Source: Anaeramoeba flamelloides (Eukaryota; Metamonada; Anaeramoebidae). Taken from it: a DNA stretch of 64,000 nucleotides. Both the position numbers and the translations under genes were made by a program. This document shows, piece after piece, positions 1 through 10,748 of this stretch; positions within the stretch are counted from its first letter, which is position 1, and each line of letters begins with the position of its first letter. A model generated the notes under the pieces. That model searched no databases, was not told the DNA's origin, and saw only the letters and a program-made list of their open reading frames with translations. The stretch spans positions 1,674,001-1,738,000 of the forward strand of contig JANTQA010000060.1 in the NCBI GenBank assembly GCA_027625915.1, given 5' to 3'.

Positions 1-487
1 GTTTATTTTTACAAAAAAATTTTATTCATTAAAATCCGAAAAAATAATTTTTTATTTTTGAGAAAATAGGATTTTGATTTTTTCTATTCAATATCAAATA
101 TATTGCCAATTTTGTTGTAAATTTTAATCTCTTTAGTTCAAAACAAACAATAATTTCATTTTGTTATCCATTTTTCTCAATTTTGAGCTTTTATATGAAA
201 AGATCATATCCTGTAAACTATTCGACTACATGAAAACAATTGATTAGAAAATTATTAGTAATGTCTGAATGTTATTCAGTTTCAATTCAATAGAAATTTT
301 CTTAAAAATAATTTTTTTTTCCAAACATTCTTTTTAATTGTTGATCTATTAACTCTAAAAAATTAACTGCAAAAATATAATTTTTTTCGTTCTTCAATCT
401 TCGTTTATAAAAAGTCGTTACAACTAACAAACACCTAACGATAATATACACCTATTTTACTTAATATTTCAAATATAAAAGTAATCT
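1..487. other. AT-rich DNA, nothing recognised
   Basis: I see no ORF with coding character and no repeat shared with the rest of the window here. Confidence 0.5.
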
Positions 488-491
488 TTAA

Positions 492-1180
492 GGGTCTAGT
501 CATTTACCGTGAATATGCACCATACTCAAGTGGTGACCCGAGACCAAAAAAGGGTATGATGAAATAGCCTTCTTTTGGTTGACAAAATTCAAATAACAAA
601 AAAAAATTCCATAGGATCATCTTTGACAAAAAATTAAACAAAGAAATATAAGTTTAAAAGAGTTCTCAATTTCCAAAAAATCAAAATTTAAAAAAAAAAA
701 TCATGTTTTCTCATTTTCTATTTCCAAATGAGAGTAAATATCTTATATTTAAGACAAATTGTTTTCTTGAATATCGCAATCAATTTAATCCGATTTATTC
801 TAATTTGTAGTTATTTTGAAACCCTCTATATTTGACCAAGTATGGATTAGGTATTATTCTTACTATAATAATAACTCATTTGAAAAAAGAAAAAAAAGAA
901 AAAAAAAATCAACGAGATTTCAAAAAGCGCCAAAGAGTGACACTTCAAAACTGACACAGTTGTTTTCAAAATTGTAATTCATAATGATTCTACGTGGAAA
1001 TTGAGTGTCAGTCTTAGGGATTTTTTTCTAAAAATGTCCTCATTTTTGGTTGTTGATTTTTGGAGATCGATCATACATCATAGGTTGGTTGGTTTTTGAT
1101 TGGTGTTAGGTACTCAATATAATTACTAAAAAGTTTTTTTCCATTTCAGAAAAAAAAATTTCACCGTAATGACTAGGACC
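492..1180 (+). mobile_element. TTAA-target DNA transposon, non-autonomous, copy 1
   Basis: The 689 bp element is flanked on both sides by TTAA (488-491 and 1181-1184). Its ends are inverted repeats: GGGTCTAGTCATTTACCGTG at the left and the reverse complement of GGTCCTAGTCATTACGGTG at the right. The same unit occurs at 40628-41303 and, inverted, at 25983-26657. It has no transposase ORF, so it would depend on an enzyme encoded elsewhere. TTAA duplication is the hallmark of the piggyBac and Kolobok superfamilies; the GG-starting tip does not match the usual CCC tip of piggyBac, so the superfamily is left open. Confidence 0.85.
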
Positions 1181-1184
1181 TTAA

Positions 1185-1575
1185 AAGTTAATTTTTTTTT
1201 TTGACAACAAAAAACTTAAAAAACAATTTTCTGAATTCCCTTTTTCCAAATATTTGTGAACATTGAAAACAATTTCAAATAACAAGATAATTCATCAAAA
1301 TTTAATCCCTTTTTTCAAATTGGATCTAAGTTAATTCACTGATACCAAAAGTTCACAAAAAAAAAGGAAAAAAAAAGAAAAATTTTACTAATCTTTCTTA
1401 AAAAAAAAGGTTTTATTTGTTTTAAAATCAGTTGTATTCAAAAGAAAAATGTATTAATATTATTCTATTCAAAATAAAAAGTAATTTTCTCATGGAGGTC
1501 CAATAAACAAAAAAAAAATGATAGGAATTACCTATCATTTTTTCTTATTCAAAAAAAAAAAATTTTCATAATTTT
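1185..1575. other. Intergenic, probable upstream region of the next gene
   Basis: This is AT-rich with several A-runs. No repeat or regulatory motif is recognised. Confidence 0.4.
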
Positions 1576-2502
1576 ATGTCTTCAAAACCCCCAAACACAC
1601 TAACCATCCAAAAAGAAAAAGAAAAAGACAATAAACAAAAGAGAAGGAAAAACAACCAACTAAAATTAAACACAAAAAAAAACCCTTCCAGATCTGCAAA
1701 TTCATCAAGGTCAAAGCTAGCCAATTCGGCAAGTACGCCGCAACGCACAACTGCAACCAAATCACGTTCACTGTGTCCAGATCTGCCCTTGGACGCTCTT
1801 GATTTTTTAAATTCCTCATCTTATTCATCCTCTGAGAATGATCTTAAACAAAAAAGAAAAAAACCAAAATTATTTCGAACTTCTGATTCGGAATCTCAGT
1901 CTGATTCAAATTCTTGGTATTTGGAAACACTAGACTCTTCAGAGTTTACCGAAATTGATTCGATTGAAAATGAAAAAGAAATTTCAAGAGATCTCATTTC
2001 CTTCGAAAGTAGCCAATTCCCCTTGGGCTTGTATGGCAAATTGAAACCTCTCGACACGTTCAGCAATGATAACCCCAAAGACACTAGCCTAAACAGCAAA
2101 GACTATCATCAAGGCAACGAGCCAAAGCCAATGAGAAGATTATCTTTAAAGGCTGAATTAGACAAATTAGTCATTGGTGAATACGCCTTTGAATTGGACC
2201 AAATGGAAAACTTCAATTTCCAATTTACACCAGAAATTAAAAGAAATAAAAGGAGATCAAATTCCTTTCCTCACTTAACAATGACAAAGAACCCTTCACA
2301 ATTTTTGACCCAAGGCAAGTGGAGGCATTTACCATTAATTTCTGTCAACCCAAATTTTGAGAAGAATACGATCAAAGATGAAAAAGAGCTTGACGATCGA
2401 ATTAAAAAACTGTTTGTCGATTGGGAGTATGTTTTAAATTTTCTTTTTATTTTTGTTTTTGTTTTTTGTTTTAACAGTTTTTTTCTGAAAAAGTACTTTT
2501 AA
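1576..2502 (+). CDS. Unrecognised serine-rich, probably disordered protein
   Basis: I do not recognise this family. The ATG at 1576 opens a frame whose first third is rich in Lys, Ser and Asn, followed by an acidic serine stretch (DSESQSDS) and a run with RRLSLKAELDKL near residue 188. That RRLS is a plausible basophilic kinase site by motif only. A probable intron of 51 bp lies at 2427-2477 (GTATGT donor, AACAG acceptor, length a multiple of three). Splicing it would give 291 residues; unspliced it gives 308. Base composition is clearly richer in GC than the flanks, which supports real coding. A further coding-looking stretch in another frame (about 2525-2710, containing LSENWLELQKKI) suggests the true 3' end is longer and that my exon boundary may be wrong. 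Confidence 0.6.
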   Translation: MSSKPPNTLTIQKEKEKDNKQKRRKNNQLKLNTKKNPSRSANSSRSKLANSASTPQRTTATKSRSLCPDLPLDALDFLNSSSYSSSENDLKQKRKKPKLFRTSDSESQSDSNSWYLETLDSSEFTEIDSIENEKEISRDLISFESSQFPLGLYGKLKPLDTFSNDNPKDTSLNSKDYHQGNEPKPMRRLSLKAELDKLVIGEYAFELDQMENFNFQFTPEIKRNKRRSNSFPHLTMTKNPSQFLTQGKWRHLPLISVNPNFEKNTIKDEKELDDRIKKLFVDWEYVLNFLFIFVFVFCFNSFFLKKYF

Positions 2503-3139
2503 CTTCTATTTAAAAAAGGAAAAAGAGGATTTGAGTGAAAATTGGTTGGAGTTACAAAAGAAAATTCTTTTTTTTTTTTTTTTGATTGGAAGAGAAACGA
2601 CATTGAAATCAAAAGTTATCAAAAATAAGAAATATTTAATGATCAACACGTTAAAAAATCACATGGATTTGAAAAAGCTTTCAGAAACTTTCCAACACAG
2701 AAAAGGGTGAAAAGATTCGTAAAAGTGAGCTTTTTTGGAGTGAACCAATTGAGTTTACCTCTAAATTTTTTTGATTTTGTTAATTTTTCAAAAAAACATC
2801 ACAACTTTCATATTACCTTTCTGGAAAAAAATTGTTAAATGAAAATAATTGTCAAATCTTTTTAATGGTATAATGGTATTATGTAAAAGGAAAATTTTTC
2901 AAAATTATTTTTTTACTTATTATTCACTGATCAAAAAAAATATTTGGATTTGAAATTCTTCAAACTGAAACAATACCTATTGTTTAAATCTTAAAGCCAA
3001 TTTCACATGAATAGAAAAATCGGAGCAACAAACAATACAAAAAAAATCAATTTTAAAAATGTTTAATATTAAAATTCAAATTTGGTTAAAATTGAACATG
3101 TTTAAATTTTGATTTTATGTGCTTTTTTGGAAATAATAT
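2503..3139. other. Possible 3' exon material, then AT-rich DNA
   Basis: An open stretch at about 2525-2710 reads like protein (LSENWLELQKKI, KNHMDLKKLSETFQ) but is out of phase with the preceding gene by any splice pair I tried. The remainder shows nothing recognisable. Confidence 0.3.
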
Positions 3140-3395
3140 TTTTAATTACAATAATCAATTTAATTTTTGGACTTGGGTTTTGTTTTTAAAATTTTTCAAA
3201 AAAAGATGATGAAAATATTAATTGGGAAATAGAAAATTTAAAAATATTGGAGGTAAATTTTAATAATTTTAGACAAAACTTAATATTAAATAGCTCTGGG
3301 TGGAAAGGCCGAGAAGCTTTGAAAAATATTCGATATAATAATAATAATATCAATAACTATCGTGCCATAGATTACCGTCAAGTACCGTGGAGTAC

Positions 3396-3436
3396 CTAGG
3401 TTTTTTTTAATTTCTAAAATTAAAAAAAACCTAAGG
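3396..3436. repeat. LINE-associated hairpin 1
   Basis: Inverted repeat opening CCTAGGTTTTTTTTAATTT and closing with its complement plus CCTAAGG, with a loop of about four bases. It is preceded by two imperfect 10-bp repeats of the AGTACCGTNR type. Confidence 0.8.
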
Positions 3437-3548
3437 GCCGTTTTCTTGAGATTTTCTATTTTATTTGTTAAATCTATTGATTTTTCAATATTTCTCAGAA
3501 AACTCTGGAAAAGGCAACGAATAGTGCCGTCAAGTGCCGTAGAGTGCC

Positions 3549-3624
3549 TAGATTTTCCATAATTTAAAAGAATAGAGTAAAATCAAAGATTTAACTCAAT
3601 TCTTATAAATTCTAGAAAAGCTAA
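3549..3624. repeat. LINE-associated hairpin 2
   Basis: The arms are about 30 bp with a few mismatches (TAGATTTTCC at the left, GAAAAGCTA at the right). The loop itself contains the small palindrome AAATCAAAGATTT. The 10-bp leader repeats AGTGCCGTCA and AGTGCCGTAG run directly into the left arm. Confidence 0.8.
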
Positions 3625-3668
3625 CTGTGTTTCCATTTTAATTTTAGTTTTTGTTTCGTTAAGTGTTC

Positions 3669-3746
3669 TAGGTTTTTTTGAGGTTTTCTATTTTATTTAG
3701 AAAATCAATAGATTTTCTAAATAAATAGAAAACTCAAAAAAACCTA
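3669..3746. repeat. LINE-associated hairpin 3
   Basis: A long stem of about 36 bp opens TAGGTTTTTTTGAGG and ends CTCAAAAAAACCTA, with a four-base loop AATA between AGAAAATC and GATTTTCT. The left arm carries about two extra bases. Several shorter, decayed hairpins follow to about 3860. Confidence 0.85.
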
Positions 3747-4338
3747 ACGAAAATCTATAGATTTTTCAAATAAACAGAAAACTGAAGAAAATCTAAAGGT
3801 AGTTTTTTTTAATTTTACAAAAATAAAAAGAAAATTTTTGGTTTTTCTCAATTCTTTTGGATTCTGTAAAGCCCAACTGCGTTTTTTTCTAAAATTCTTT
3901 TGTTTCTAAAATCTATTGATTTTCTAATCAAAACAAAAATTAAAAAAAAAAAAAATGAAAAGACAAAAAATAGTTTGGAATGGAAGGGTTCTACTCCCAT
4001 ACTAAAATTAAGAAACTTCGCCAATTATCTAAATAGGGATTCATGTTTATGATAAGAATAAATTAAAAACAAAATTTTGCAATTTGTGCAAAAAATATTT
4101 AAACCTAGATACAGATAAAGATATCTATCATTTTTTTATGGGACTGTCAATTCTATGAAAAAAATCGATAAAATTGGATTAAAGAATTAATCTAAATAAA
4201 CCAAAATAATAAGCAAATAATAAATAATATCTTTGATATTATTCGAAATAAAGACTCATTATTTATTTTATCATTAGTTAATGATAAAAAAAAATTATGA
4301 CTCTTTATTGAAATTTCAAAAGATAAATTTAGAAATCC

Positions 4339-4953
4339 GTTAAGTGTCATAGAGTGCCATCGAGTGCCTAGGGTTTTTTTTTTTTTTTTGAAATGTGAAG
4401 AAAATTAAATAAATTTTCTTTTTATTTTAGAAAGTAAAAAAAAAACTAAAGGCGCTTTTCCAGAATTCAAAAGAATAGAGAAAAATCAATTATTTTGTTC
4501 AATTATTTTGAATTCAAAAAAAACTAACGGTGGTTTTCTTGAAGTTTTTTTGTTTTATCTGTAAAATCAATTGATTTTACAGATAAACAAAAAAACAAGA
4601 AAATAGAAAAGTTTTTTTTTTTTAATTTAAGAAATAAAAAGAAAAATTCAGAAATACACTCTTTTCTTCTAAAAAACAAGAAAAGCTAACGAAAAGTGTC
4701 CTATAGTGGCTATGTTTTTTTAAAAAAAATGTAAAGAAAATTAAATAAATTTTCTTTTAATTTCTAAAAGTAAAAAAAAACATAGCAGCTGTTTTCTTGT
4801 GTTTTTTTTTTTTTTTTTATCTGTAAAATCAATTGATTTTACAAATAAATAAAAAAATCAAGAAAACATCATGACAATTTTCCATAATTCAAAATAATAG
4901 AGTAAAATCAAAGATTTCACTCAATTCATTTAAATTCTGGAAAACATAATGAC
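4339..4953. repeat. Tandem array of six LINE-associated hairpins
   Basis: Successive inverted repeats lie at about 4366-4456, 4459-4525, 4531-4604, 4693-4787, 4790-4870 and 4872-4945. Three stem types recur in the same order twice: one centred on AGAAAATTaaataAATTTTCT, one on a CCAGAATTC-type arm, and one on TGTAAAATCAATTGATTTTA; the second and third swap order in the second round. The array starts with 10-bp repeats (AGTGTCATAG, AGTGCCATCG, AGTGCCTAGG). Closing sequences change together with opening ones (CTATG with CATAG), so pairing is kept while sequence drifts. Confidence 0.75.
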
Positions 4954-4958
4954 AGTAA

Positions 4959-4976
4959 GAGGAAATTAATTTCCTC
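4959..4976. repeat. LINE 3' palindrome containing the ORF stop
   Basis: Perfect 18-bp palindrome GAGGAAATTAATTTCCTC, identical to the one at 47169-47186. The LINE reading frame ends at the TAA in its centre. Confidence 0.85.
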
Positions 4977-5011
4977 CCTTCAAAATAAAATAAAAAATAA
5001 AAAAAAAAAAA

Positions 5012-5143
5012 GTTAAAATATTTAGTGCTGAATCTTTAAAGGAAATGATAAGTTCTTTGAATCATGATTCCTATTTCCAATTAAAATTACATCTATGTGG
5101 GTTTGACCACTTTTATAATAAAAATAAACAATCAGAAAATCAA
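5012..5143 (+). CDS. Probable upstream exon of the RasGEF gene
   Basis: Directly after the LINE A-tail, an open stretch reads KIFSAESLKEMISSLNHD and then FQLKLHLCGFDHFY, with coding-like composition quite unlike the LINE or intergenic DNA. A GT at 5101 followed by the AG at 5247-5248 would join it in phase to the next exon, but the donor (GTTTGA) is poor. The stretch could instead run to its stop at 5143. No start codon is apparent, so the gene begins upstream of or across the LINE, or has lost its 5' end to that insertion. Confidence 0.4.
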
Positions 5144-5248
5144 TAAATAATTTTGTTCTAATTTAATAACATAATAATAATTTTTCTTTCTTTTAACTTT
5201 TTAAATTACATAAAATCAATTCCAAAAAACAAAAAAATCTAAAAATAG

Positions 5249-8200
5249 TATTCCAAAAAATCTACAAAATGAATATCTTAATTATCCAATTCAAGATAAA
5301 TGTAAATTATTATTAATTACTGATCCAACAAATATCTTAACACGAATTGAAACCGAAATCGCACCTGACACTGGGGAAGATATACCTAATAAAAATTCTA
5401 TTATTAAAAAAATTAAATACATCTGTGATCTTTTATTGATACCATTCGAAACTGGAAATTTTGGAGATGATAAACAACAATTTCGAAAAATGTTTTTAAC
5501 AGAAAAATATTCTCAAATTAAACAAGACTGGAATCTTTTAATCTCAAAAATGTCATCATTTTTTTCAAAACAAGCTATTTCTTTAATCAAAGAAATCTTA
5601 AATGATAATCAATTAGGATTTTTATATTTTATTCTGATGTGGATTCCAAAAACATCTTTTAATTTAGATTCAAATCCGTAATGTTTTTTTTTTTTTTTTT
5701 TTATTTTTTATTTTTTATTTTTTATTTTTTTTTATTCTTATTTTTATTTTATGTTTTTATTTGGTGATTTTGTACCTATTTTTAACAACTAATTTTATTT
5801 TTCGATTTTTTTTATCAAAGATATTTGCATTGATTTATCTCTTATTATTATTATTATTTGATTTGATTTGTATTTGTTGTTTCAAAGAGAATTTCCACAA
5901 AAATACTACGAAAAAACCAACTCTAAAAAAATAATAATAATTTTAAAAACTCAATTATTAGTCTGAAATGATTTCAAAATCAGAATTTTTAATAAAAAAT
6001 TACTTTTATCATTTTGTTAAAATTTGAAATTAAAGTTAAAAATGGACAAAAAAAACTAATTTCTTCCAGTGAGAAACTGGAGAGTTGGTAATTACTTCAA
6101 CGGTTTTTTACATAGAAGCAAGTATAATCATTTCTTGATTCCTGTGAAATAAATATTAAACCGAAGAAGAACTTCCAACTTTAATGTCATTGGTTTCTTT
6201 GAAGTGAAGAAATAATGAAATATTCAATCGAAAAATGTTTTGAAAATGATAAATAAAGATTTTAGTCATGAGAAAGAATTATTTGATAAAATTCTGATTA
6301 TTATTTAATTCTTTTCAAATTTTTTAAAAACAAATCAATCTGTACTTTTTTTTTTTGTTACTTTTCTGTAAAAAAAATATTTAAATTTCTCAATTTTTTT
6401 TTGGTGAAATATAAGAAACTCCATTTCAAAAATTGTAAATCAACAATAAAGTAATAAAAAATTCTATTTTGTATTCAAGAATATTAAATTATTAAATATT
6501 ATTAATAATACATTTTTAAATGATTAGATAGATATAAATATCTTTTTTTTAATTAACTTTTCAGCCATTCCAATATATATATATACCAAGACTTGATATT
6601 TTAAAAATTAAAAAAAATAAAATCAAAAACCTAAAAAAAGAGAATATCAATTTTTGAAAAGAGCATTACATATTTTTAATTACTGGAATTTAGCAGAAAA
6701 AAGGTTTACAATGAAGATTTTTTGCTAATAATTATCTGAATTTTAAAAAACATTATAAAGCCGAAATTTTCATTAACATATTTTTCTTTTCGAAGATCTG
6801 TTTTTTTTTTCAAATGAACTTTCTTTAAATATATGATCACAAAAAAGAAAAGAAAAGAAAAATAGAAAAGAAAAAAAAAAAAGAAAAAAAGAAAAAACAA
6901 GAAAAGAAAAGAAAAGAAAAATAAAAACAAAAAGTAAGAAAAATAAAATTTGAAGAAATTAGAAAAATTAATTCCGATCTTCAATTGAAAATTTTTTTGA
7001 TAAAAGGATGTGAGAAAATCACAGAGCCACTTCCCATAACATTATAAAGCTAGTCAAAATTTATGAAAACTAGTTTAAATATTTTCAATATTTCATAGAA
7101 GAATAAATAATAAATTAAAAATTAAAAGTTTAAAATTAACAAACTAATCTCATAATTTATAAATAATAAAAAAAATAAATCAATAAATAAATAGAAATGA
7201 AGATTATCAACAACAAATTGACACATTAAATTCATTATTAGAAAACCAAAGTTTTTTTTATGAATTAAATATTATTGTTGAAAAAAAAAATTCCATTAAT
7301 TTAAAATCAAATATTACATTATTAAAAATTATTTTCATATTAGTAATGGACATTTTAAGGAGATATTATAATTCCTTAACTTCTGAAGATAATATAAAAG
7401 ATAAGAATAAAAGAAAGGATGTTATCAATGAAAAAGAAGAGACGATCTCTATACCACAAAGAATAATTTTCTTAAAAAAATGTAAAGGATATTATCCAAT
7501 TGGAAAAGATTTTATCAATATGTTGGCACCAATTATTGATGAAAAGGTATCAATTAATTTAAAGATATCGATTTTAAAAATTTTGACAAAATTGTCAAAT
7601 AGATTATTATATGAAGAAGAATTGAACAAATTTAAAGAAATATTATTTTTCAATTTTGAATTATTTCCTGAGGAAATTGAAAGGACATTAAAAGATTGTG
7701 CAAATAATATTTATCAAGAAAAGCCTTTAATCTTAAAAAATAACAAAATAAATACAAGATATTTAAGACACGGTATGATTCCGATCAAAATAATGTTTCC
7801 AAATGGTTATTTAGAAGAATTAATTATTAGAAAAGAAGCAACTACCAATGATGTGTTAAAATTTTGTTTTGATAAAATTGAAGGAATAATCAATGGATAT
7901 TCAATTTATGCTTCGAATTTGAATAGTGAATGGACTAATTTTTTAAGCAAAAACAATAATAATGAAAATGAAAATGAAAATGAAAATGAAAATGAAGAGA
8001 GCGAAGAAGAAGTGTATAATAACAAAAATAAACAATTAACTTCTGTAAAATATGAATTATTATTTAAAGAATTTAACCAAGAAAATTATTTAGAAAATGG
8101 GGAATACTTAGATAAAAATAGTTCCGTTTATAAATATAAATATAAGAAATTAATGATCAGACCTTTAGTTCCAAAAACAATTGATGTGTTTTTACCCGCT

Positions 8201-10748
8201 GATTTAAAAAATTTAAAAAAAACATATGTAACTTTCGAATCAACTTTACCAATTAATAAAATAATGAATATTTTAACTACCAATTATTCTGTTTCGCCTT
8301 CAAATTATTCTCTTGTAATTAAAGGAGAAAGAATTTATGAAAATGGAAAGAATTTTCAAAAATTTTATAAAGAACAAAGAAAAAGAACAAGTACTAGATA
8401 CCCAGTAATATTTACTGAAGACTCTAATGAAAAAAACATTAAAAATGAAAATGACAACCTTAAGAATAGTTCTATAAAATCCAAAAAAAAATTTCCTTTT
8501 TTTGAATACGATCAGAATATTTCAGAAAAAAAAATACAACAAATTTTACAGAAAAAAATTGATGTTTTTGGTTTTCCACTCCCTTCAGATTCTAAAGAAA
8601 CACTAGGCTATTATTTTGGAAAAACTTTGGTAACTATTAATTTTTTTCATACTTTTTTATTTATTTTATTACTTTTTATTTATTTTATTTATTTTATTCC
8701 TTTTTATTTATTTAATTCCTTTTTATTTTTATTTTTTTTTAATACTTTTCCTTTTATTGGATATTTTTTTTTTTATTTTTATATTGTTTTTTTTTTTTCG
8801 ATCGAATAATTTATTGAAAATTATTATTATTATTAATTAATGTAATTTTTTTTTTTTTTAATTTTTTATGAATTAGATTTTTGGATATGATAATTTAAAA
8901 TTACAACATAACCCAAGCAAATTAAATATTATTTTACCCGATGAAAAAAAAGTATCGTTAATTGTTGATTTTAGTATTCCTATTTTTGATTTTATTGAAT
9001 ATTTAAAATATGCTTATAAATTAATGATAAGTCATAATAATAATTTTGTGATTGAATATATGTTAACTACTTTAAAAAATTTTGAAAACAGGAAAAAGAA
9101 TTATTTAAATAAAATTCAAACTTTAAGCGAACAAGGTATAACAATTAATTCAACTCTAAAACTAATCAAAATTGAAAAGGAAATTGAAATACAAAAACAA
9201 AAAGTAGATATAAAGTATATTGATAAAGAACAAAATCAAAATCAACAAATTAGCAATGGCAAGGGAAATGAGAACGAAAAAGGAAAGGAAATAGAAAAGG
9301 AAATAGAAAAGGAGAAGGAGAAGGAAAAGGAAAACGAAAACGAAAAGGAAAACGAAAAGGAAAAGGAAAAGGAAAAAGAAAAAGATAAAACACCTGAAAT
9401 TTCCGATGATTTACATGCATGGGATAAAATGTCCTTAGGTGTAGAAAATTTACTTTGGGAAGCAAAATTTGATGCTGAAAGAGTAAAAAAAGGAAGGGAA
9501 TTATTTCTATTTGAAAAAATCCATGGCGCAAGCTATAATAAATCCATTGAGATCTTAACTGATCCATTTCATTTCCATCCAATATTTTTAGATATCTTTT
9601 ATGAAACTTTACCAACCTTTTCCACAATTGAGTTCTTTATGAAAAAATTATTTGAAAGATTTGAAGTACCAGAAATGAACCCGATAAACAATAGAATTAT
9701 ATCCAAAAAGGAAAAAGAAACTATCCAGTTCCAGGTTTTAAAAATAATCACTTTAATTATTAAGCATAGATCAATCACCTTATCAAAGGAAGTGAAGGAC
9801 TTAGTGCTAAATTTTGTTCGAGGCACATTACTTATCAAAGAGCAAAAAAATGAAATAATCAAAGAAAAGGGATTATATTTAGAAGTAATACTGACGAAAA
9901 AAACCGGGGGGGTGAAAATCATGAAAAATTGGAAAACCTTTAATGACATTATTAATCAAATCAAATATCCAATAATTCGGCCAACGAGACCAAAAATACC
10001 AAAATATAAAGACTTGAAAGATATGTCATTTTTTGATGTAAAAGAATCAGATATCGCGAATGTATTATCAATATTTGGCCAAAATTTACTATCGAAAATT
10101 AGAACGAGCGAATTATTAGATTTAGCTTGGACACAAAAGAATAAACAAGAAATTAGCCCAAATGTGACTGGATTAAGTCGAAGGTTTAACCGAATAGCAG
10201 ACTGGGCTACAACGCTAGTGTTAAAAGAAGTAGACGATGAAAAGCAAAGAGTCAAAATTTTGATCAAACTAATCAAATTGGCTTTAAGGCTACAATCAAT
10301 GAATAATTTTAATGATGTAATGGCACTGATGGGTGGATTGGAATGTTCTGCGATTTCGAGATTAGAGGCATCTACTTGGAAAAAAATCCCCAAAAAATAT
10401 TTGGAAGCTTTCCAATTATTAAGTAAATTAACCAATGCAATTGGCGGGTTTCAAGAATTAAGACAGGCCTATAAAGAAAGCTCTTACCCAATGGTTCCCT
10501 TTGTTGGCGTGTTCCTTTCTGATCTCGTTTATATTGAAGAATTGCCCAATAGACTAGAAGGCAATTTAATCAATTGGGCAAAAAAACGCAGAACTTATGA
10601 AATTATCACAATCATAAAAAAATGCCAAGCAGTGAAATACAATTTTACCTATATCCGTCAAGTGAAAGAATTTTTAGATAGAGATCCTATTTTGACAGAA
10701 AATGAAATGTGGGACTATAGTGTAAAAATTGAACCTCCTAATTGGTAA
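5249..10748 (+). CDS. Ras guanine nucleotide exchange factor with talin-like ubiquitin modules
   Basis: Three exons join in phase: 5249-5678, 7195-8629 and 8877-10748. Introns are GTAATG...ATAG (1516 bp) and GTAACT...TTAG (247 bp). About 1,245 residues are visible; the N terminus is missing. The order is: an alpha-helical region of unknown family; two or three ubiquitin-like folds resembling talin F0/F1 (PIKIMFPNGYLEELIIRKEA, ENGEYLDKNSSVYKYKYKKL, then YSLVIKGE); a KE-rich linker (about 9260-9390); a REM/RasGEF-N segment (DPFHFHPIFLDIFYETLPTF); and the catalytic CDC25 domain (about 10036-10745) with MNNFNDVMALMGGL, PMVPFVGVFLSDLVYIEELP and LINWAKKRRTYEI. CDC25 domains load GTP on Ras-family GTPases; the catalytic helical-hairpin region looks complete. 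Membrane or cytoskeletal targeting by the talin-like modules is inference. The first intron holds a mariner-like short element. Confidence 0.88.
6412..7077 (+). mobile_element. Mariner-like short TIR element (family with TTGACTCAC tip), copy 1, in RasGEF intron
   Basis: About 666 bp. The ends are imperfect inverted repeats, TAAGAAACTCCATTTCAAAA at the left against TAAACTAGTTTTCATAAATT read from the right. The interior aligns with 31697-32285, including the AAAACCTAAAAAAAG / AAAACCAGAAAAAAG stretch and a GAAAA-rich tract. It has no coding capacity. It sits wholly inside the 1516 bp RasGEF intron. Confidence 0.65.

Larger units (their letters stand above)
3140..5011 (+). mobile_element. LINE copy (C-terminal RT flank, zinc knuckle, 3' end), with hairpin inserts
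   Basis: This is a 5'-truncated, decayed copy of the window's LINE family. Conceptual translation gives NWEIENLKILE, then SGWKGREALKNIRYNN, matching the intact-looking copy at 45.6-47.2 kb. Later comes FCNLCKK, the start of the CCHC knuckle. Two blocks of hairpin repeats interrupt it: about 3361-3960, between SGWKG and the WKG motif, and 4339-4953, six codons before the end. It finishes with palindrome GAGGAAATTAATTTCCTC at 4959-4976 and an A-rich tail to about 5011. GTTAAAATT-like sequences at 3085 and 5012 may be a short target duplication, but this is weak and the 5' boundary is approximate. The copy lies in or beside the 5' part of the RasGEF gene. Confidence 0.8.

Noticed and set aside
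3361-4953. CRISPR-like array reading of the hairpin cluster
   Set aside because: Units are palindromes of unequal length without constant repeats and spacers, in a eukaryotic LINE.
6706-6984. Phe-rich reverse-strand frame
   Set aside because: Translation of the GAAAA-rich tract of a mobile element; pure composition artefact.
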